64,000 nucleotides of DNA from Varibaculum massiliense (lineage in GTDB: Bacteria; Actinomycetota; Actinomycetes; Actinomycetales; Actinomycetaceae), in the NCBI RefSeq assembly GCF_900106855.1, contig NZ_FNWI01000004.1:992001-1056000 (forward strand). The letters are read 5' to 3'. The notes under the pieces are model-generated. The model was not told the origin of the DNA. It worked only from the letters and a program-made list of their open reading frames with translations, and ran no database searches. The translations under genes were made by a program, and so were the position numbers. Below, one piece after another: positions 14,241 to 24,993 of the stretch; position 1 is the first letter of the stretch; each line of letters begins with the position of its first letter.

Positions 14241-15911
14241 ATGATGAACAACAATGATTCACCCCGACCCGATAATGCTCATCAGCCGCTCGACGACTGG
14301 GAAATGGACGATTGGCAAAGCGCCGGCTGGCCCGGAGAAATCCCGGAGCCGAGCGGTAATAGGTTTCCGACAGCAGATCCCGGGAACAACGGAAACATTA
14401 ACTCCGGCGAGGGCGAACACGCACAACCGGAACTAACCGGTAGGATTACCGATATTCAACCCGGCAACCCGGCGATTAGCGGCGGGGAGGCACCCTCCAA
14501 TAGTGGAATCAGTCCCCATACTGATCAGGTTTTTCCCGCTGGGCAGGCACGACTAGAGGGATATCCTTCCCCCTACAGCTCTGGTATTAGCGGAGACTCC
14601 CCCTCGCAAAATGAAAGTTTCTTCTCTAACGACTTTGCCCCCGAGCAGATGACAGACACTACTACATTCCCCTACTCCCCCTCACCCCAGGGAACATTTT
14701 CCTCCCCGGAGCATCCCGCTTGGGAACCGGCCGCGATGCCTCCCCGGAAACAAGAAAAAACTAAACGGGGTCCGGGTTGGCTAGCCACTATCGCAATCGC
14801 GGTGGCAGCCGCCCTCTGCGTATGGCTGTTGCCAGCCGAATTTGGGTCCCGTACTACTGCGCTTGGCAAATCTCCAGTAAAGGTGGCAACCGAAGCGCCG
14901 GTAGTGCAAGCTAACGCCAAACAGACCAACTGGGAGGCAGTCGCCAAAGCCGTCCAGCCCTCGGTGGTAGCTATCCAGGTGGCTTCCGGCGATTCCGGGG
15001 AAAGCGGATCCGGGGTAATTTTCGATGAGGCCGGACACGTGATTACCAACTATCACGTAGTTGCCTCCGCGGTTTCCGGGAAAGCGAAAGTACAGATAGA
15101 GCTGAATAACGGCAAAATCTATGAAGCCAAAATTTTAGGTACTGATTCTTCCACTGACCTGGCAGTTCTAGAGTTTGTGAAACCTCCGAAAGATTTACAG
15201 ATGGCTGCGCTGGGCAGTTCCTCGAATTTGCGAGTCGCCCAGCCGGTAGCCGCCATCGGTTCTCCTTTGGGGCTAGAGAACACGGTTACCACCGGAATCA
15301 TTTCGGCTCTGGATCGCCCGGTAGTAGTCACCCAGTCTTCGGGTAAATCGGGGATTCAGATTCCGGGACTTAATGAGCGTTCTGGTGCCGGGGAACGGGT
15401 CGTTACCAATGCTATCCAGGTGGATGCGGCGATTAATCCTGGCAACTCTGGGGGGCCTCTCTTTGATGCTTCAGGCAAGGTTATTGGGATTACCTCCTCG
15501 ATTGCTTCTCTAGGTTCCTCTGGGGAGGGACAGGCCGGTTCCATCGGTATCGGTTTTGCTATCCCAGTGAACCTGGTGCGTAACGTGGCCGATCAGATTA
15601 TCACCTCGGGCAAAGTTACCCACGCGATGCTGGGAGTCACCATTGAGACCGGAATTGCCCAGATTTCTGGGGAGGCTCGTATGGGGGCGAGGGTGTCCTC
15701 GGTAGTTCCCGGCTCGGGAGCCGATAAAGCCGGGCTCAAGCAAGGGGATCTGATTACTAAGATTGATGGGCGCCTGGTGGGTTCCGGAGTTGCACTGACC
15801 GGCTATGTTCGCTGGTACAACCCGGGGGACAAAGTAAAACTCACAGTAATCCGGGAGGACGGCTCCCACGAGATTGAGGCTCAGCTCGGCGCTCAGAAAG
15901 CCGATCGCTAA
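14241..15911 (+). CDS. HtrA/DegP-like trypsin-type serine protease with PDZ domain
   Basis: The ATG at 14241 is preferred over an upstream in-frame start because AGAGGAG precedes it. The 556-residue product has a 175-residue polar, Pro/Ser/Gly-rich cytosolic part, one membrane helix (about 180-197), an extracellular trypsin-like domain with catalytic His272 (NYHVV), Asp306 (STDLAV) and Ser403 (NPGNSGGPL), and a C-terminal PDZ domain (about 484-556, GADKAGLKQGDLI). It is a typical actinobacterial HtrA for quality control of envelope proteins. Convergent with the metalloprotease gene, sharing a bidirectional terminator. Confidence 0.92.
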   Translation: MMNNNDSPRPDNAHQPLDDWEMDDWQSAGWPGEIPEPSGNRFPTADPGNNGNINSGEGEHAQPELTGRITDIQPGNPAISGGEAPSNSGISPHTDQVFPAGQARLEGYPSPYSSGISGDSPSQNESFFSNDFAPEQMTDTTTFPYSPSPQGTFSSPEHPAWEPAAMPPRKQEKTKRGPGWLATIAIAVAAALCVWLLPAEFGSRTTALGKSPVKVATEAPVVQANAKQTNWEAVAKAVQPSVVAIQVASGDSGESGSGVIFDEAGHVITNYHVVASAVSGKAKVQIELNNGKIYEAKILGTDSSTDLAVLEFVKPPKDLQMAALGSSSNLRVAQPVAAIGSPLGLENTVTTGIISALDRPVVVTQSSGKSGIQIPGLNERSGAGERVVTNAIQVDAAINPGNSGGPLFDASGKVIGITSSIASLGSSGEGQAGSIGIGFAIPVNLVRNVADQIITSGKVTHAMLGVTIETGIAQISGEARMGARVSSVVPGSGADKAGLKQGDLITKIDGRLVGSGVALTGYVRWYNPGDKVKLTVIREDGSHEIEAQLGAQKADR

Positions 15912-15930
15912 CCGATACGCACCCTAAACG

Positions 15931-15966
15931 AAGTGAGCCCGCTGGAAAAAACCAGCGGGCTCACTT
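15931..15966. terminator. Bidirectional hairpin between htrA-like and metalloprotease genes
   Basis: A perfect 15-bp stem (AAGTGAGCCCGCTGG, loop AAAAAA, complement) lies between two convergent stops. T-rich sequence follows on the plus strand (TTATTGGTTTT). Confidence 0.85.
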
Positions 15967-15980
15967 ATTGGTTTTAAACT

Positions 15981-17126
15981 CTAGGAGAAGATCGCGCGGA
16001 AGAATCCGCCGAACCAGGAGAACACCCTCACGAAGAACACCCGAACTTTAACTACAAAATTATTGGAGTTATCGGCTTGCTCGTCTGGCTGCGTAGTTGG
16101 CTCCGGTACCGCAGTAGGCGGATCGTCCGGAGTTGGCGCCTCGGTAAAGGTAGGCTCTGGGGTGGAGGGGGTAGGTTCTACGCTTGGCTGCGGATCCGGA
16201 GTCGGCTTAGGAGCAGTGGTCGGATCTGCACTGGGTTGTGGAACCTCAGCAGTGGGATTCGGGGTCGGATTGGTGGTTTCACTGGGACCCTCCGGCTGAG
16301 CCGGTTCGCTCGTAGGTTGAGCCGTAGGCTCTGGCTCTTGGCTGGGCTCAGGAGTAGTCGTCGGATCTTCACTGGGCTGCGCGGTTTCACTAGGCGCCAG
16401 ATCCTGTGTGGGCTCGGGAACAGCGGTTGGATCTTCACTGGGCTGAGGAACCTCAGCAGTGGGATTGGGAGTGGGCTGAGCCGGCTCGGAGCCCGCCGGG
16501 TAGCCTAAATATTTTTCTAAACCTTGTAGCGCTAAAGCCACATCGGCGTCCCCAATCGGGTTCTTGAAATCTTTAACCCCTGCCATACCGGCGGCCATTA
16601 AATCGCCTTTACAAGTGTGATCCAGACCTAAAAGATGCCCGATTTCGTGGGCAACTGTAGAAACCTGAGTCAGCCAACCGCTACGGTCAAGACGTAGATA
16701 CAGCAGCCGCTGCGCGGCATAGGCAGTACCGAGCGCTTTACCCTCGGAATAGGGGGAATCGATTACCCGTACCGGACGATTAGCCATCGAATCCACGAAG
16801 CGGAAGTTAATCTTTCCGCCACTGCGTTCAGTCCACATCTTGGTTGCGGCTTCGATTGCTGGGCGGAACTTGGTGTTACCCAAATATAGGGACAAAGTAT
16901 AAGAGTCGGCGCTGGTAGCGCCAATCAAAAAGGTATCTATATTGGTGATGGGTTGCCCTTTAGCTACCTGGTTATGCATTACCCGGCATTCGCGCACCGT
17001 AGGAGTGCGGTCAGCGGCTTGCACATTTTGGCTCCCAGAAACTGCGAACAGTCCCCCCATTGCCAGCCCCACCATCGTTAAGGTGGCTACTAAAATATTC
17101 CTTTTTCGACTCATACTCATAGTCAA
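15981..17126 (-). CDS. Secreted snapalysin-like zinc metalloprotease with Pro-rich repeats
   Basis: The 381-residue product has a Sec signal (about 1-38) followed by a metzincin-type domain with zinc site HEIGHLLGLDH (160-170) and DLMAAGM as likely Met-turn, resembling the M7 snapalysin family of Actinobacteria. Residues 212-345 are a Pro/Thr/Glu-rich linker with imperfect repeats; PNPTAEVPQPS occurs twice. The last 26 residues are hydrophobic and basic (VVKVRVFFVRVFSWF...), unusual for a secreted protease and perhaps a membrane-binding amphipathic helix. It is monocistronic; three ATG codons within the first six residues are possible starts. Confidence 0.8.
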   Translation of the reverse strand: MTMSMSRKRNILVATLTMVGLAMGGLFAVSGSQNVQAADRTPTVRECRVMHNQVAKGQPITNIDTFLIGATSADSYTLSLYLGNTKFRPAIEAATKMWTERSGGKINFRFVDSMANRPVRVIDSPYSEGKALGTAYAAQRLLYLRLDRSGWLTQVSTVAHEIGHLLGLDHTCKGDLMAAGMAGVKDFKNPIGDADVALALQGLEKYLGYPAGSEPAQPTPNPTAEVPQPSEDPTAVPEPTQDLAPSETAQPSEDPTTTPEPSQEPEPTAQPTSEPAQPEGPSETTNPTPNPTAEVPQPSADPTTAPKPTPDPQPSVEPTPSTPEPTFTEAPTPDDPPTAVPEPTTQPDEQADNSNNFVVKVRVFFVRVFSWFGGFFRAIFS

Positions 17127-17128
17127 AT

Positions 17129-17144
17129 CTTACCAAGCGGTAAG
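17129..17144. promoter_or_regulatory. Inverted repeat upstream of the metalloprotease
   Basis: CTTACC-AAGC-GGTAAG lies 2 nt before the start codon of the metalloprotease, where a regulator could block transcription or initiation. No named operator matches. Confidence 0.35.
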
Positions 17145-17237
17145 ATTAAGGCAAGGTGATAGTCTCATCTTCCTTGAGAGCTTTTTCATATATGGCTGTC
17201 CGCCGCTTTGCCTCAAATAAAACCACAGGTAAAAGCC

Positions 17238-17278
17238 AAGGGGGCTTGCCTAGCTAAGCTAGCTAGGCAAGCCCCCTT
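17238..17278 (-). terminator. rpoBC operon terminator
   Basis: An 18-bp perfect stem (AAGGGGGCTTGCCTAGCT and complement, five-base loop) lies 21 nt after the rpoC stop, followed on the minus strand by TGGCTTTT. Confidence 0.85.
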
Positions 17279-17298
17279 CGGGAACTCAACTACTTAGA

Positions 17299-20200
17299 TT
17301 AAAGATTCAAACCGAAAGAATCTTCAAAATTAATGCCGGCCAAGAAGTCATCGTCTAGTTCAGTGACTTTGAAATCGTCAGCTGACCAGCCCATCTTAGC
17401 CATCGCTTCCTCAGTAGGTTCTACGCTGGCATCCCGGAACATCGACAGACCAGTACCCGCCGGAATCAACTTACCGAGAATCACGTTCTCTTTCAGGCCT
17501 ACCAAGGGATCCTTCTTCGCGCTCAAGGCCGCATCAGTTAGCACCTTGGTGGTTTCCTGGAAGGATGCCGCCGACAACCAAGAATCGGTTGCCAGTGAAG
17601 CCTTGGTAATCCCCATCAGCTCCGGACGTGCCGCAGCCGGCTCCCCGCCCTCGGAAACAACTTTACGGTTAATAGAGCGGAACCGAATCGAATCCACCAG
17701 AGTACCCGGCAACAGATCCGTATCACCGGACTTCAACACGGTTACCCGCCGCAACATCTGACGCACAATCACCTCAATATGCTTGGAGTGAATATCCACG
17801 CCCTGCGAACGGTAAACCTCTTGCACCTCGTTTACCAGCTGTCGTTGGGTAGAGTTGACACCCAAGATGCGCAGCACCTTCTTCGGATCCAGGCGACCCT
17901 CAGTCAGCTGCTGACCTACCTCAACATGGTCACCGTCAGAAACAATCAGTTTCATGCGGCGAGGAGCATCGATAATCAGGTCATCTTGACCGTCATCGCG
18001 TACCACTACCAGGTGACGGGTCTGACCGGGGTCATCAACTACTTTTACGCGTCCCGAAGCCTCGGTGATCAACGCTTCACCCTTAGGAGTACGTGCCTCG
18101 AAGAGCTCCTGTACACGCGGCAAACCCTGGGTAATATCAGCAGCGCCCGCGGCACCACCGGTGTGGAAGGTACGCATCGTTAGCTGAGTACCCGGCTCCC
18201 CAATCGACTGGGCAGCGATAATCCCCACGGCCTCGCCGATATCAACCCGTTTACCGGTCGCCAGTGAGCGCCCGTAACAGGAGGCGCAAGTACCGGCCTC
18301 GGATTCACAGGTCAAAACGGAACGCACCGGAATCTCGGTGACTCCCGCTTCGATCAGCACATCAATCTGGGCGTCACCCACATCGGTACCTTTAGCGAAT
18401 ACCAGGTTGCCGTCCTTATCGGTAACATCCTTGGACAAGGTACGCCCATAGGCGGTGGTTTCTACGATATCCAGCTTGTAAACGTGACCATCCTCGGTGA
18501 CCCCACCAATGGGCAGCACCAGACCACGGCGAGTGCCACAGTCCTGTTCGCGCACGATAACATCCTGAGAAACATCCACCAGACGGCGGGTCAAATAACC
18601 CGAGTCTGCAGTACGCAACGCGGTGTCGGCCAAACCTTTACGAGCACCGTGGGTGGCGATGAAGTATTCCAGCACCGACAGCCCCGAGCGGTAGTTCGAC
18701 TTAATCGGCTGCTCAATCAGCTTCTGCTTGGGGTCAGCCACCAGGCCACGCATACCGGAAATCTGACGAATCTGATCCCAGTTACCACGAGCACCAGAGG
18801 AAACCATCCGGTTTACCTGGTTACGTGCCGGGAAGTTCTCCCGCATTGCCTGCGCCACTTTGGCAGTACATTCGGTCCACAAATCCACCAGTTCGTTGTA
18901 GCGATCCTGGGCGGTAATCAAACCGAGATCGGCGTCCTCTTGCACCTGAGTGGCTTTCTCATCGTACTCGGCGAGAATCTTCGCTTTTGCCGGCGGTTCC
19001 ACTACGTCAGCGAAGCCGATAGTGGTACCCGACCAGGTTGCCCAATGGAAACCAGTTTCCTTCAAAGCATCCAAGGAGGCCGCTACATTGCCCTTGTCGT
19101 AACGCTCGGCCAAAGTATTGACAATCCGAGAAAGCCCCTTCTTGTCAATCTGCTCGTTTACAAACGGATAGGAAACCGGCAACGCCTCGTTGAAGAAGCA
19201 ACGCCCAATAGAGGTTTCGAACTCTACCGAATCGCCTTCTTCATAGCCTTCCGGAGCCTGCCAATCCTTCGGCGGCACCGTACCCGGCTCGAAACGAATC
19301 AGCGCAGTAGCGTTAATATCCAAGCGGTTCTGGTCAAAGGCCATAATGGCTTCACCCAGTGAAGAGAACTTGGGGGTAATCGGATTTCCGTCATCGTCGG
19401 TTGGAACCGGTAGCGCCGGATCAGGATCCGAAGTCAAGTGGTAAATACCAATCACCATGTCCTGCGAAGGCATAGTAACCGGACGACCATCAGCCGGCTT
19501 CAAAATGTTGTTCGAAGACAGCATCAAAATCCGCGCCTCAGCCTGGGCTTCCGCACCCAGCGGCAGATGTACCGCCATCTGGTCACCATCGAAGTCCGCG
19601 TTGAACGCCCCACAAGCTAGCGGGTGCAACTGGATAGCTTTACCCTCAATCAAAATCGGTTCGAAAGCCTGAATACCTAGGCGGTGCAAGGTAGGCGCGC
19701 GGTTCAGCAACACCGGATGTTCGGTGATGACCTCATCAAGCACGTCCCACACCTGCGGACGCTGGCGTTCCACCATCCGCTTAGCGGCCTTCACGTTTTG
19801 AGCTTCTTGCCGTTCCACCAGCCGTTTCATTACGAACGGCTTGAACAGTTCCAGAGCCATCTGCTTGGGCAGACCGCACTGGTGCAGCCGCAGCTGCGGG
19901 CCTACCACGATTACAGACCGACCGGAATAGTCAACCCGCTTACCCAACAGGTTCTGGCGGAAACGCCCTTGCTTGCCCTTGAGCATATCGGACAGTGACT
20001 TCAGCGGACGGTTACCCGGACCAGTCACCGGACGTCCCCGGCGACCGTTATCGAATAGGGCGTCCACAGATTCCTGCAGCATCCGCTTTTCGTTATTCAC
20101 AATGATCTGGGGAGCGCCCAAATCCAGCAGTCGCTTCAAGCGGTTATTACGGTTAATTACCCGGCGGTACAGATCATTCAGGTCAGAGGTCGCAAACCGA

Positions 20201-21195
20201 CCACCATCCAACTGCACCATGGGGCGCAAGTCCGGGGGAATCACCGGGATACGATCCAGTACCATCGATTCTGGCCTATTTCCGGTCTGCAAGAACGCAG
20301 AAACCACTTTCAGCCGTTTGAGGGCGCGGGTTTTGCGCTGACCGGTACCGGTTTCCACTTCCTCTTTCAGCTTTTCAGCCTCGGCCTTTAGGTCGAAGTC
20401 CCGCAGACGCTTTTGGACTGCCTGCGCACCCTTATCGCCCTTGAAGTAAATGCCATAACGCATCTCCAAGTCGCGGTAGAGCCGCTCATTACCTTCAAGG
20501 TCGCCTACCTGCAGTTCCTTAAAGCGGGTAAAGACCTCGTCACGGTGAGAAACTTCCCGATCCAGTTGCCGCCGCAGTTGCGCCACCTCTTTATCGGCAG
20601 CTTTGCGCACTTTTTCCTTTTCGGCATTCTTGGCGTCTTCAGCCTCTAGTGCCGCCAAATCTTTTTCCAGTTTTTCCTGGCGAGCAACAATCTTGGCCTC
20701 AAAGCGTTCATTCAAACGCTGTATTTCCAAGCTGAGCTCGTTTTCCAGATTCGGAAGATCCTGGTGGCGGGCATCCTCGTCGACCTCGGTAATCATATAG
20801 GCCGCGAAATAAATAACTTTCTCGAGGTCTTTAGGTGCTAGATCCAGCAGGTAACCCAAACGGGAAGGCACGCCCTTGAAATACCAAATATGGGTAACCG
20901 GGGCAGCCAGTTCAATATGTCCCATGCGTTCGCGGCGCACTTTAGAGCGAGTTACCTCTACCCCACAGCGTTCACAAACAATGCCCTTGTAGCGCACACG
21001 CTTGTATTTTCCGCAGGCACATTCCCAGTCCCGGGTAGGACCGAAAATCCGCTCACAGAAAAGACCGTCTTTCTCGGGCTTTAGGGTGCGGTAGTTAATA
21101 GTTTCCGGCTTCTTGACTTCCCCGAATGACCATTCAGCCACGCCTTCGGCGGTCGCCATGCCGATATGTAGTTGATCGAATTTATTTGCATCCAT
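17299..21195 (-). CDS. rpoC: RNA polymerase beta' subunit
   Basis: The 1298-residue subunit is complete. The N-terminal zinc site ([15 protein letters not shown]), the clamp, the catalytic NADFDGDQM (about residues 531-539), the bridge helix and trigger loop region (TMRTFHTGG) and the second zinc site ([13 protein letters not shown]) are all visible. It lies 30 nt downstream of rpoB with a ribosome site AGGGAAGAGAAGG, so both are in one operon. A strong terminator follows. Confidence 0.99.
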   Translation of the reverse strand: MDANKFDQLHIGMATAEGVAEWSFGEVKKPETINYRTLKPEKDGLFCERIFGPTRDWECACGKYKRVRYKGIVCERCGVEVTRSKVRRERMGHIELAAPVTHIWYFKGVPSRLGYLLDLAPKDLEKVIYFAAYMITEVDEDARHQDLPNLENELSLEIQRLNERFEAKIVARQEKLEKDLAALEAEDAKNAEKEKVRKAADKEVAQLRRQLDREVSHRDEVFTRFKELQVGDLEGNERLYRDLEMRYGIYFKGDKGAQAVQKRLRDFDLKAEAEKLKEEVETGTGQRKTRALKRLKVVSAFLQTGNRPESMVLDRIPVIPPDLRPMVQLDGGRFATSDLNDLYRRVINRNNRLKRLLDLGAPQIIVNNEKRMLQESVDALFDNGRRGRPVTGPGNRPLKSLSDMLKGKQGRFRQNLLGKRVDYSGRSVIVVGPQLRLHQCGLPKQMALELFKPFVMKRLVERQEAQNVKAAKRMVERQRPQVWDVLDEVITEHPVLLNRAPTLHRLGIQAFEPILIEGKAIQLHPLACGAFNADFDGDQMAVHLPLGAEAQAEARILMLSSNNILKPADGRPVTMPSQDMVIGIYHLTSDPDPALPVPTDDDGNPITPKFSSLGEAIMAFDQNRLDINATALIRFEPGTVPPKDWQAPEGYEEGDSVEFETSIGRCFFNEALPVSYPFVNEQIDKKGLSRIVNTLAERYDKGNVAASLDALKETGFHWATWSGTTIGFADVVEPPAKAKILAEYDEKATQVQEDADLGLITAQDRYNELVDLWTECTAKVAQAMRENFPARNQVNRMVSSGARGNWDQIRQISGMRGLVADPKQKLIEQPIKSNYRSGLSVLEYFIATHGARKGLADTALRTADSGYLTRRLVDVSQDVIVREQDCGTRRGLVLPIGGVTEDGHVYKLDIVETTAYGRTLSKDVTDKDGNLVFAKGTDVGDAQIDVLIEAGVTEIPVRSVLTCESEAGTCASCYGRSLATGKRVDIGEAVGIIAAQSIGEPGTQLTMRTFHTGGAAGAADITQGLPRVQELFEARTPKGEALITEASGRVKVVDDPGQTRHLVVVRDDGQDDLIIDAPRRMKLIVSDGDHVEVGQQLTEGRLDPKKVLRILGVNSTQRQLVNEVQEVYRSQGVDIHSKHIEVIVRQMLRRVTVLKSGDTDLLPGTLVDSIRFRSINRKVVSEGGEPAAARPELMGITKASLATDSWLSAASFQETTKVLTDAALSAKKDPLVGLKENVILGKLIPAGTGLSMFRDASVEPTEEAMAKMGWSADDFKVTELDDDFLAGINFEDSFGLNL

Positions 21196-21225
21196 AATCG
21201 ACTCTTACCTTCTCTTCCCTGCTGC

Positions 21226-24200
21226 CTAGATTTCTTCCAAAGAAACATTGGGGTTTGGCCGTGAGCCAATATTGATTCCCAACTCTTCGCTGGCACGCTC
21301 AGCACCGTCATCGTCTTCAGCCAGGGACACCACATTATCTTCGGCGTCCAGGGCCTCTACATTCAGGCAGAGGGAGCGCATTTCTTGTATGAGGACGCGG
21401 AAAGATTCCGGAATGCCAGGCTCAGGAATATCCTCGCCCTTAACAATCGCCTCGTAGACCTTCACCCGGCCGGTAATATCGTCAGATTTCACGGTCAGCA
21501 GTTCCTGTAGCGAATAGGCAGCGCCATAGGCTTCCATCGCCCAGACCTCCATCTCGCCGAAACGCTGCCCACCGAACTGGGCTTTACCACCCAGGGGCTG
21601 CTGCGTAATCATCGAGTAAGGCCCGGTAGAACGAGCGTGAATCTTGTCATCTACCAGGTGGTGTAGCTTCAGCATGTACTTGTAGCCCACCGAAATCGGG
21701 TAGGGGAACGGTTCGCCGCTGCGCCCATCGAACAGGCGAGCTTTACCGTCCGCATTGATGAGGCGATCCCCATCCGCGTTCGGGCGGGTGCATCCGAGCA
21801 GTCCGGTCAGCACGTCTTCTTCCACACCGTCGAATACCGGGGTGGCCACCTTTTGACCGGCAGGAGCCGATAGACCTTCCTTGGGAAGTTTCTCAATCCA
21901 CTTGGCGCCCTCTTCTGCCAGCAGGGAAGTATCCCAACCCTGGTGAGCGATCCAGCCCAAGTGGAACTCCAAAACCTGCCCGATGTTCATACGACCAGGC
22001 ACACCCATGGGGTTCAAAATAATGTCAACCGGGGTGCCGTCCTCTAAGAAGGGCATATCCTCGATCGGTAGAATCTTGGAAACCACACCCTTGTTACCGT
22101 GACGACCAGCCATTTTATCGCCAATGGTGATTTTGCGACGCTGCGCAACATAAACGCGCACCATCTGTTTAACACCGGGAGGTAGTTCGTCGTCCTCGTC
22201 GTTAAACTCGCGAACCCCGATCACGATCCCGGATTCACCGTGAGGAACCCGCAGCGAGGTGTCCCGCACTTCCCGGGCTTTCTCGCCAAAGATAGCGCGC
22301 AGCAGGCGTTCTTCACTGGTCAGCTCGGTTTCACCCTTGGGGGTAACTTTTCCGACCAGGATATCGCCAGCTTGCACCTCGGCGCCGATGCGGATAATAC
22401 CGCGTTCGTCGAGGTCAGCGAGGGCGTCCTCGGAGATATTCGGAATATCGCGAGTGATTTCTTCCAGCCCCAGCTTGGTTTCGCGGGCATCGATTTCGTG
22501 TTCTTCAATATGGATCGAAGTGAGCACGTCATCTTGGACTACCCGGCGGGAAAGAATAATCGCGTCCTCGTAGTTGAGGCCTTCCCACGACATATAGGCA
22601 ACCAGCAGGTTCTTACCCAAGGCCAGTTCGCCATGATCGGTTGCCGGACCGTCAGCGATTAGCTGCCCAACCTCAACCCGGTCACCGGCGGCGACCCGTA
22701 CATGCTGGTTGTAGCAGTTGCCCGGGTTGGAGCGGTGGAACTTGTCCAGGTTATAGGTGAAGTAGGAGCCGTCATCGCACATGATTTGTACGTGTGCGGC
22801 ATCGGCTTCTACTACTACCCCGGCGTGTTCGCTGATTAATGCTTCCCCGGCGTCCATAGCGGTGCGCCGTTCCATGCCGGTACCAACTAGCGGAGCCTCG
22901 GTGGTTAGCAGCGGAACCGCTTGGCGCTGCATATTGGCACCCATAAGGGCGCGGTTGGCGTCATCGTGTTCCAGGAACGGAATCAGGGCGGCGGCTACCG
23001 AAGTCATTTGCCGCGCCGAAACGTCCATGAAGTCTACTTCTTCGCGCCGCATTTCCTGCGGGTCTTCCCCGGCAATCCGGCACAGCACCAGTTCTTCCGC
23101 GAAAGAACCGTCATCGTTTAGGGGAGCCGAAGCCTGGGCGATATTGTAACCGGCCTCTTCATCAGCACTTAGATAGTGAACCTCGTCGGTGACTTTTCCA
23201 TCTTTAACCACGCGATAGGGGGTTTCAATGAAACCGAAGGAGTTCAAGCGCGCATAAGTCGCCAGCGAACCGATCAGACCAATGTTCGGGCCTTCCGGAG
23301 ATTCGATCGGGCACATCCGGCCGTAGTGGGAGGGGTGCACGTCACGAACTTCCATGCCGGCGCGGTCACGAGAAAGACCGCCCGGACCGAGCGCAGACAA
23401 ACGCCGCTTGTGGGTTAGCCCCGATAGCGGGTTGTTTTGATCCATGAACTGCGACAGCTGCGAAGTTCCAAAGAATTCTTTGATCGCGGCCACTACCGGG
23501 CGGATGTTAATCAGGGACTGGGGAGTGATTGCCTCCGCATCCTGAGTGGTCATCCGTTCGCGTACCACCCGCTCCATCCGGGAAAGTCCGGTGCGGATTT
23601 GCGCCTGGATTAGTTCCCCAACTGCGCGAATCCGGCGGTTACCGAAGTGGTCAATATCGTCGGTTTCTACCCGCAGGTCGACGATTTCGCCGTCCTCGTT
23701 GGTAGCAGACACCGTCTGGTCACCCTTTTGCAGCGCCAACAGGTATTTGAAACCGGCAACAATATCGTCCAGCGTCAAAGTCGAGGTATGAATATCGCTG
23801 TTCAAACCCAGTTTACGGTTGACCTTGTAGCGACCAACTTTGGCCAGGTCGTAGCGCTTGGGGTTGAAGTAGAAGCCTTCAATCAGGTTGCGTCCGGCTT
23901 CGGCACTGGCCGGTTCACCGGGGCGAATCTTCCGGTAAATGTCTGCCCGCGCGTCATCGGTGGACTGAATATTGTCCGAATCCTTTTCCAAGGTGGAAAG
24001 CATAATCGGGTAGTCCTGGAACTCTTCGCGGATTTCTTCCGCAGTCATTCCCAGGGCGCGCAAGAACACGGTACCGGACTGTTTGCGGCGCCGGTCGATG
24101 CGGATTCCCACATTTTCCCGTTTATCGATTTCCAGCTCTAGCCATGCTCCTCGAGAGGGAATGAACTTGCAGCCGTAAATGTCCTTATCAGAGGTCTTGT

Positions 24201-24804
24201 CCGCGACTTTCTCGAAATAAACACCGGGAGAGCGTACCAACTGGGAGACGACCACCCGCTCGGTGCCGTTAATAATGAAAGTTGCCCGCGGGGTCATTAG
24301 CGGGAAATCCCCCATGAACACGGTCTGAGATTTGATCTCGCCGGTGTTTTCATTCATGTATTCCGCAGTAACGAAGATGGGAGCCGCATAGGTGTAATCC
24401 TTGGCTTTACATTCTTCGATGGAATACTTCGGGGGCTCGAACTTGGGGTCAGAAAACGACAGCGACATAGAGCCGGCAAAGTCCTGGATGGGGGAAATCT
24501 CTTCAAAAATTTCCTCTAAACCAGAAAGCACCGGATCGGTGCGATGGGTCGCTTTCGCTTTTTCTTCTGCACTCTCGCGCCACTGAGGGGTGCCTAAGAG
24601 CCATTCAAAGGATTTTCTTTGAATGTCTAGCAGATTCGGGGGAGCCATAACTTCCTGCAGTTTTGCAAACGACAGGCGAGAGGGCTTATTGGCAGATGCG
24701 GTTTCAGCAGCCAAAAGGATTCCTTCCGGACGACGTAACTTCGCGCGTATTTCTGGTTTCCGGCCCCTTCCGGGCGCTGGTTGCTTCGTGACCGCCTTGC
24801 GCAT
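21226..24804 (-). CDS. rpoB: RNA polymerase beta subunit
   Basis: The 1192-residue product has typical actinobacterial length. The rifampicin pocket (about residues 443-475) reads [11 protein letters not shown] and then [13 protein letters not shown]; the Asp, His and Ser residues where resistance changes usually arise are all wild type. The C-terminus has the active-site contacts ([10 protein letters not shown]). The first residues are basic (MRKAVTKQ) and the exact start is uncertain. rplJ/rplL do not lie upstream; the 189-bp spacer to the ABC gene should hold the promoter. Confidence 0.99.
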   Translation of the reverse strand: MRKAVTKQPAPGRGRKPEIRAKLRRPEGILLAAETASANKPSRLSFAKLQEVMAPPNLLDIQRKSFEWLLGTPQWRESAEEKAKATHRTDPVLSGLEEIFEEISPIQDFAGSMSLSFSDPKFEPPKYSIEECKAKDYTYAAPIFVTAEYMNENTGEIKSQTVFMGDFPLMTPRATFIINGTERVVVSQLVRSPGVYFEKVADKTSDKDIYGCKFIPSRGAWLELEIDKRENVGIRIDRRRKQSGTVFLRALGMTAEEIREEFQDYPIMLSTLEKDSDNIQSTDDARADIYRKIRPGEPASAEAGRNLIEGFYFNPKRYDLAKVGRYKVNRKLGLNSDIHTSTLTLDDIVAGFKYLLALQKGDQTVSATNEDGEIVDLRVETDDIDHFGNRRIRAVGELIQAQIRTGLSRMERVVRERMTTQDAEAITPQSLINIRPVVAAIKEFFGTSQLSQFMDQNNPLSGLTHKRRLSALGPGGLSRDRAGMEVRDVHPSHYGRMCPIESPEGPNIGLIGSLATYARLNSFGFIETPYRVVKDGKVTDEVHYLSADEEAGYNIAQASAPLNDDGSFAEELVLCRIAGEDPQEMRREEVDFMDVSARQMTSVAAALIPFLEHDDANRALMGANMQRQAVPLLTTEAPLVGTGMERRTAMDAGEALISEHAGVVVEADAAHVQIMCDDGSYFTYNLDKFHRSNPGNCYNQHVRVAAGDRVEVGQLIADGPATDHGELALGKNLLVAYMSWEGLNYEDAIILSRRVVQDDVLTSIHIEEHEIDARETKLGLEEITRDIPNISEDALADLDERGIIRIGAEVQAGDILVGKVTPKGETELTSEERLLRAIFGEKAREVRDTSLRVPHGESGIVIGVREFNDEDDELPPGVKQMVRVYVAQRRKITIGDKMAGRHGNKGVVSKILPIEDMPFLEDGTPVDIILNPMGVPGRMNIGQVLEFHLGWIAHQGWDTSLLAEEGAKWIEKLPKEGLSAPAGQKVATPVFDGVEEDVLTGLLGCTRPNADGDRLINADGKARLFDGRSGEPFPYPISVGYKYMLKLHHLVDDKIHARSTGPYSMITQQPLGGKAQFGGQRFGEMEVWAMEAYGAAYSLQELLTVKSDDITGRVKVYEAIVKGEDIPEPGIPESFRVLIQEMRSLCLNVEALDAEDNVVSLAEDDDGAERASEELGINIGSRPNPNVSLEEI

Positions 24805-24993
24805 TTTAGAGACGAATCAGCAGACCAGACCACATCGGGCTACGGCAAACGCAAGTATTAATGCTAGTTTGAAACCGCTGATTATGCCACATAGGGGGCG
24901 AGGACGTGCGCATTTTCACAGCTTTTTTAGATTTTTTGCGGATAGTTTTTGTCACTCGCCACTTTTGGGAGCCCCCACGTGCTTTCCTGGTGC

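Noticed and set aside
18484-19362. 292-residue frame opposite rpoC
   Set aside because: It is the antisense shadow of conserved rpoC codons; the same applies to long frames opposite 6096-7109 and rpoB.
23390-23480. Rifampicin-resistance change in rpoB
   Set aside because: All usual positions read as wild type.
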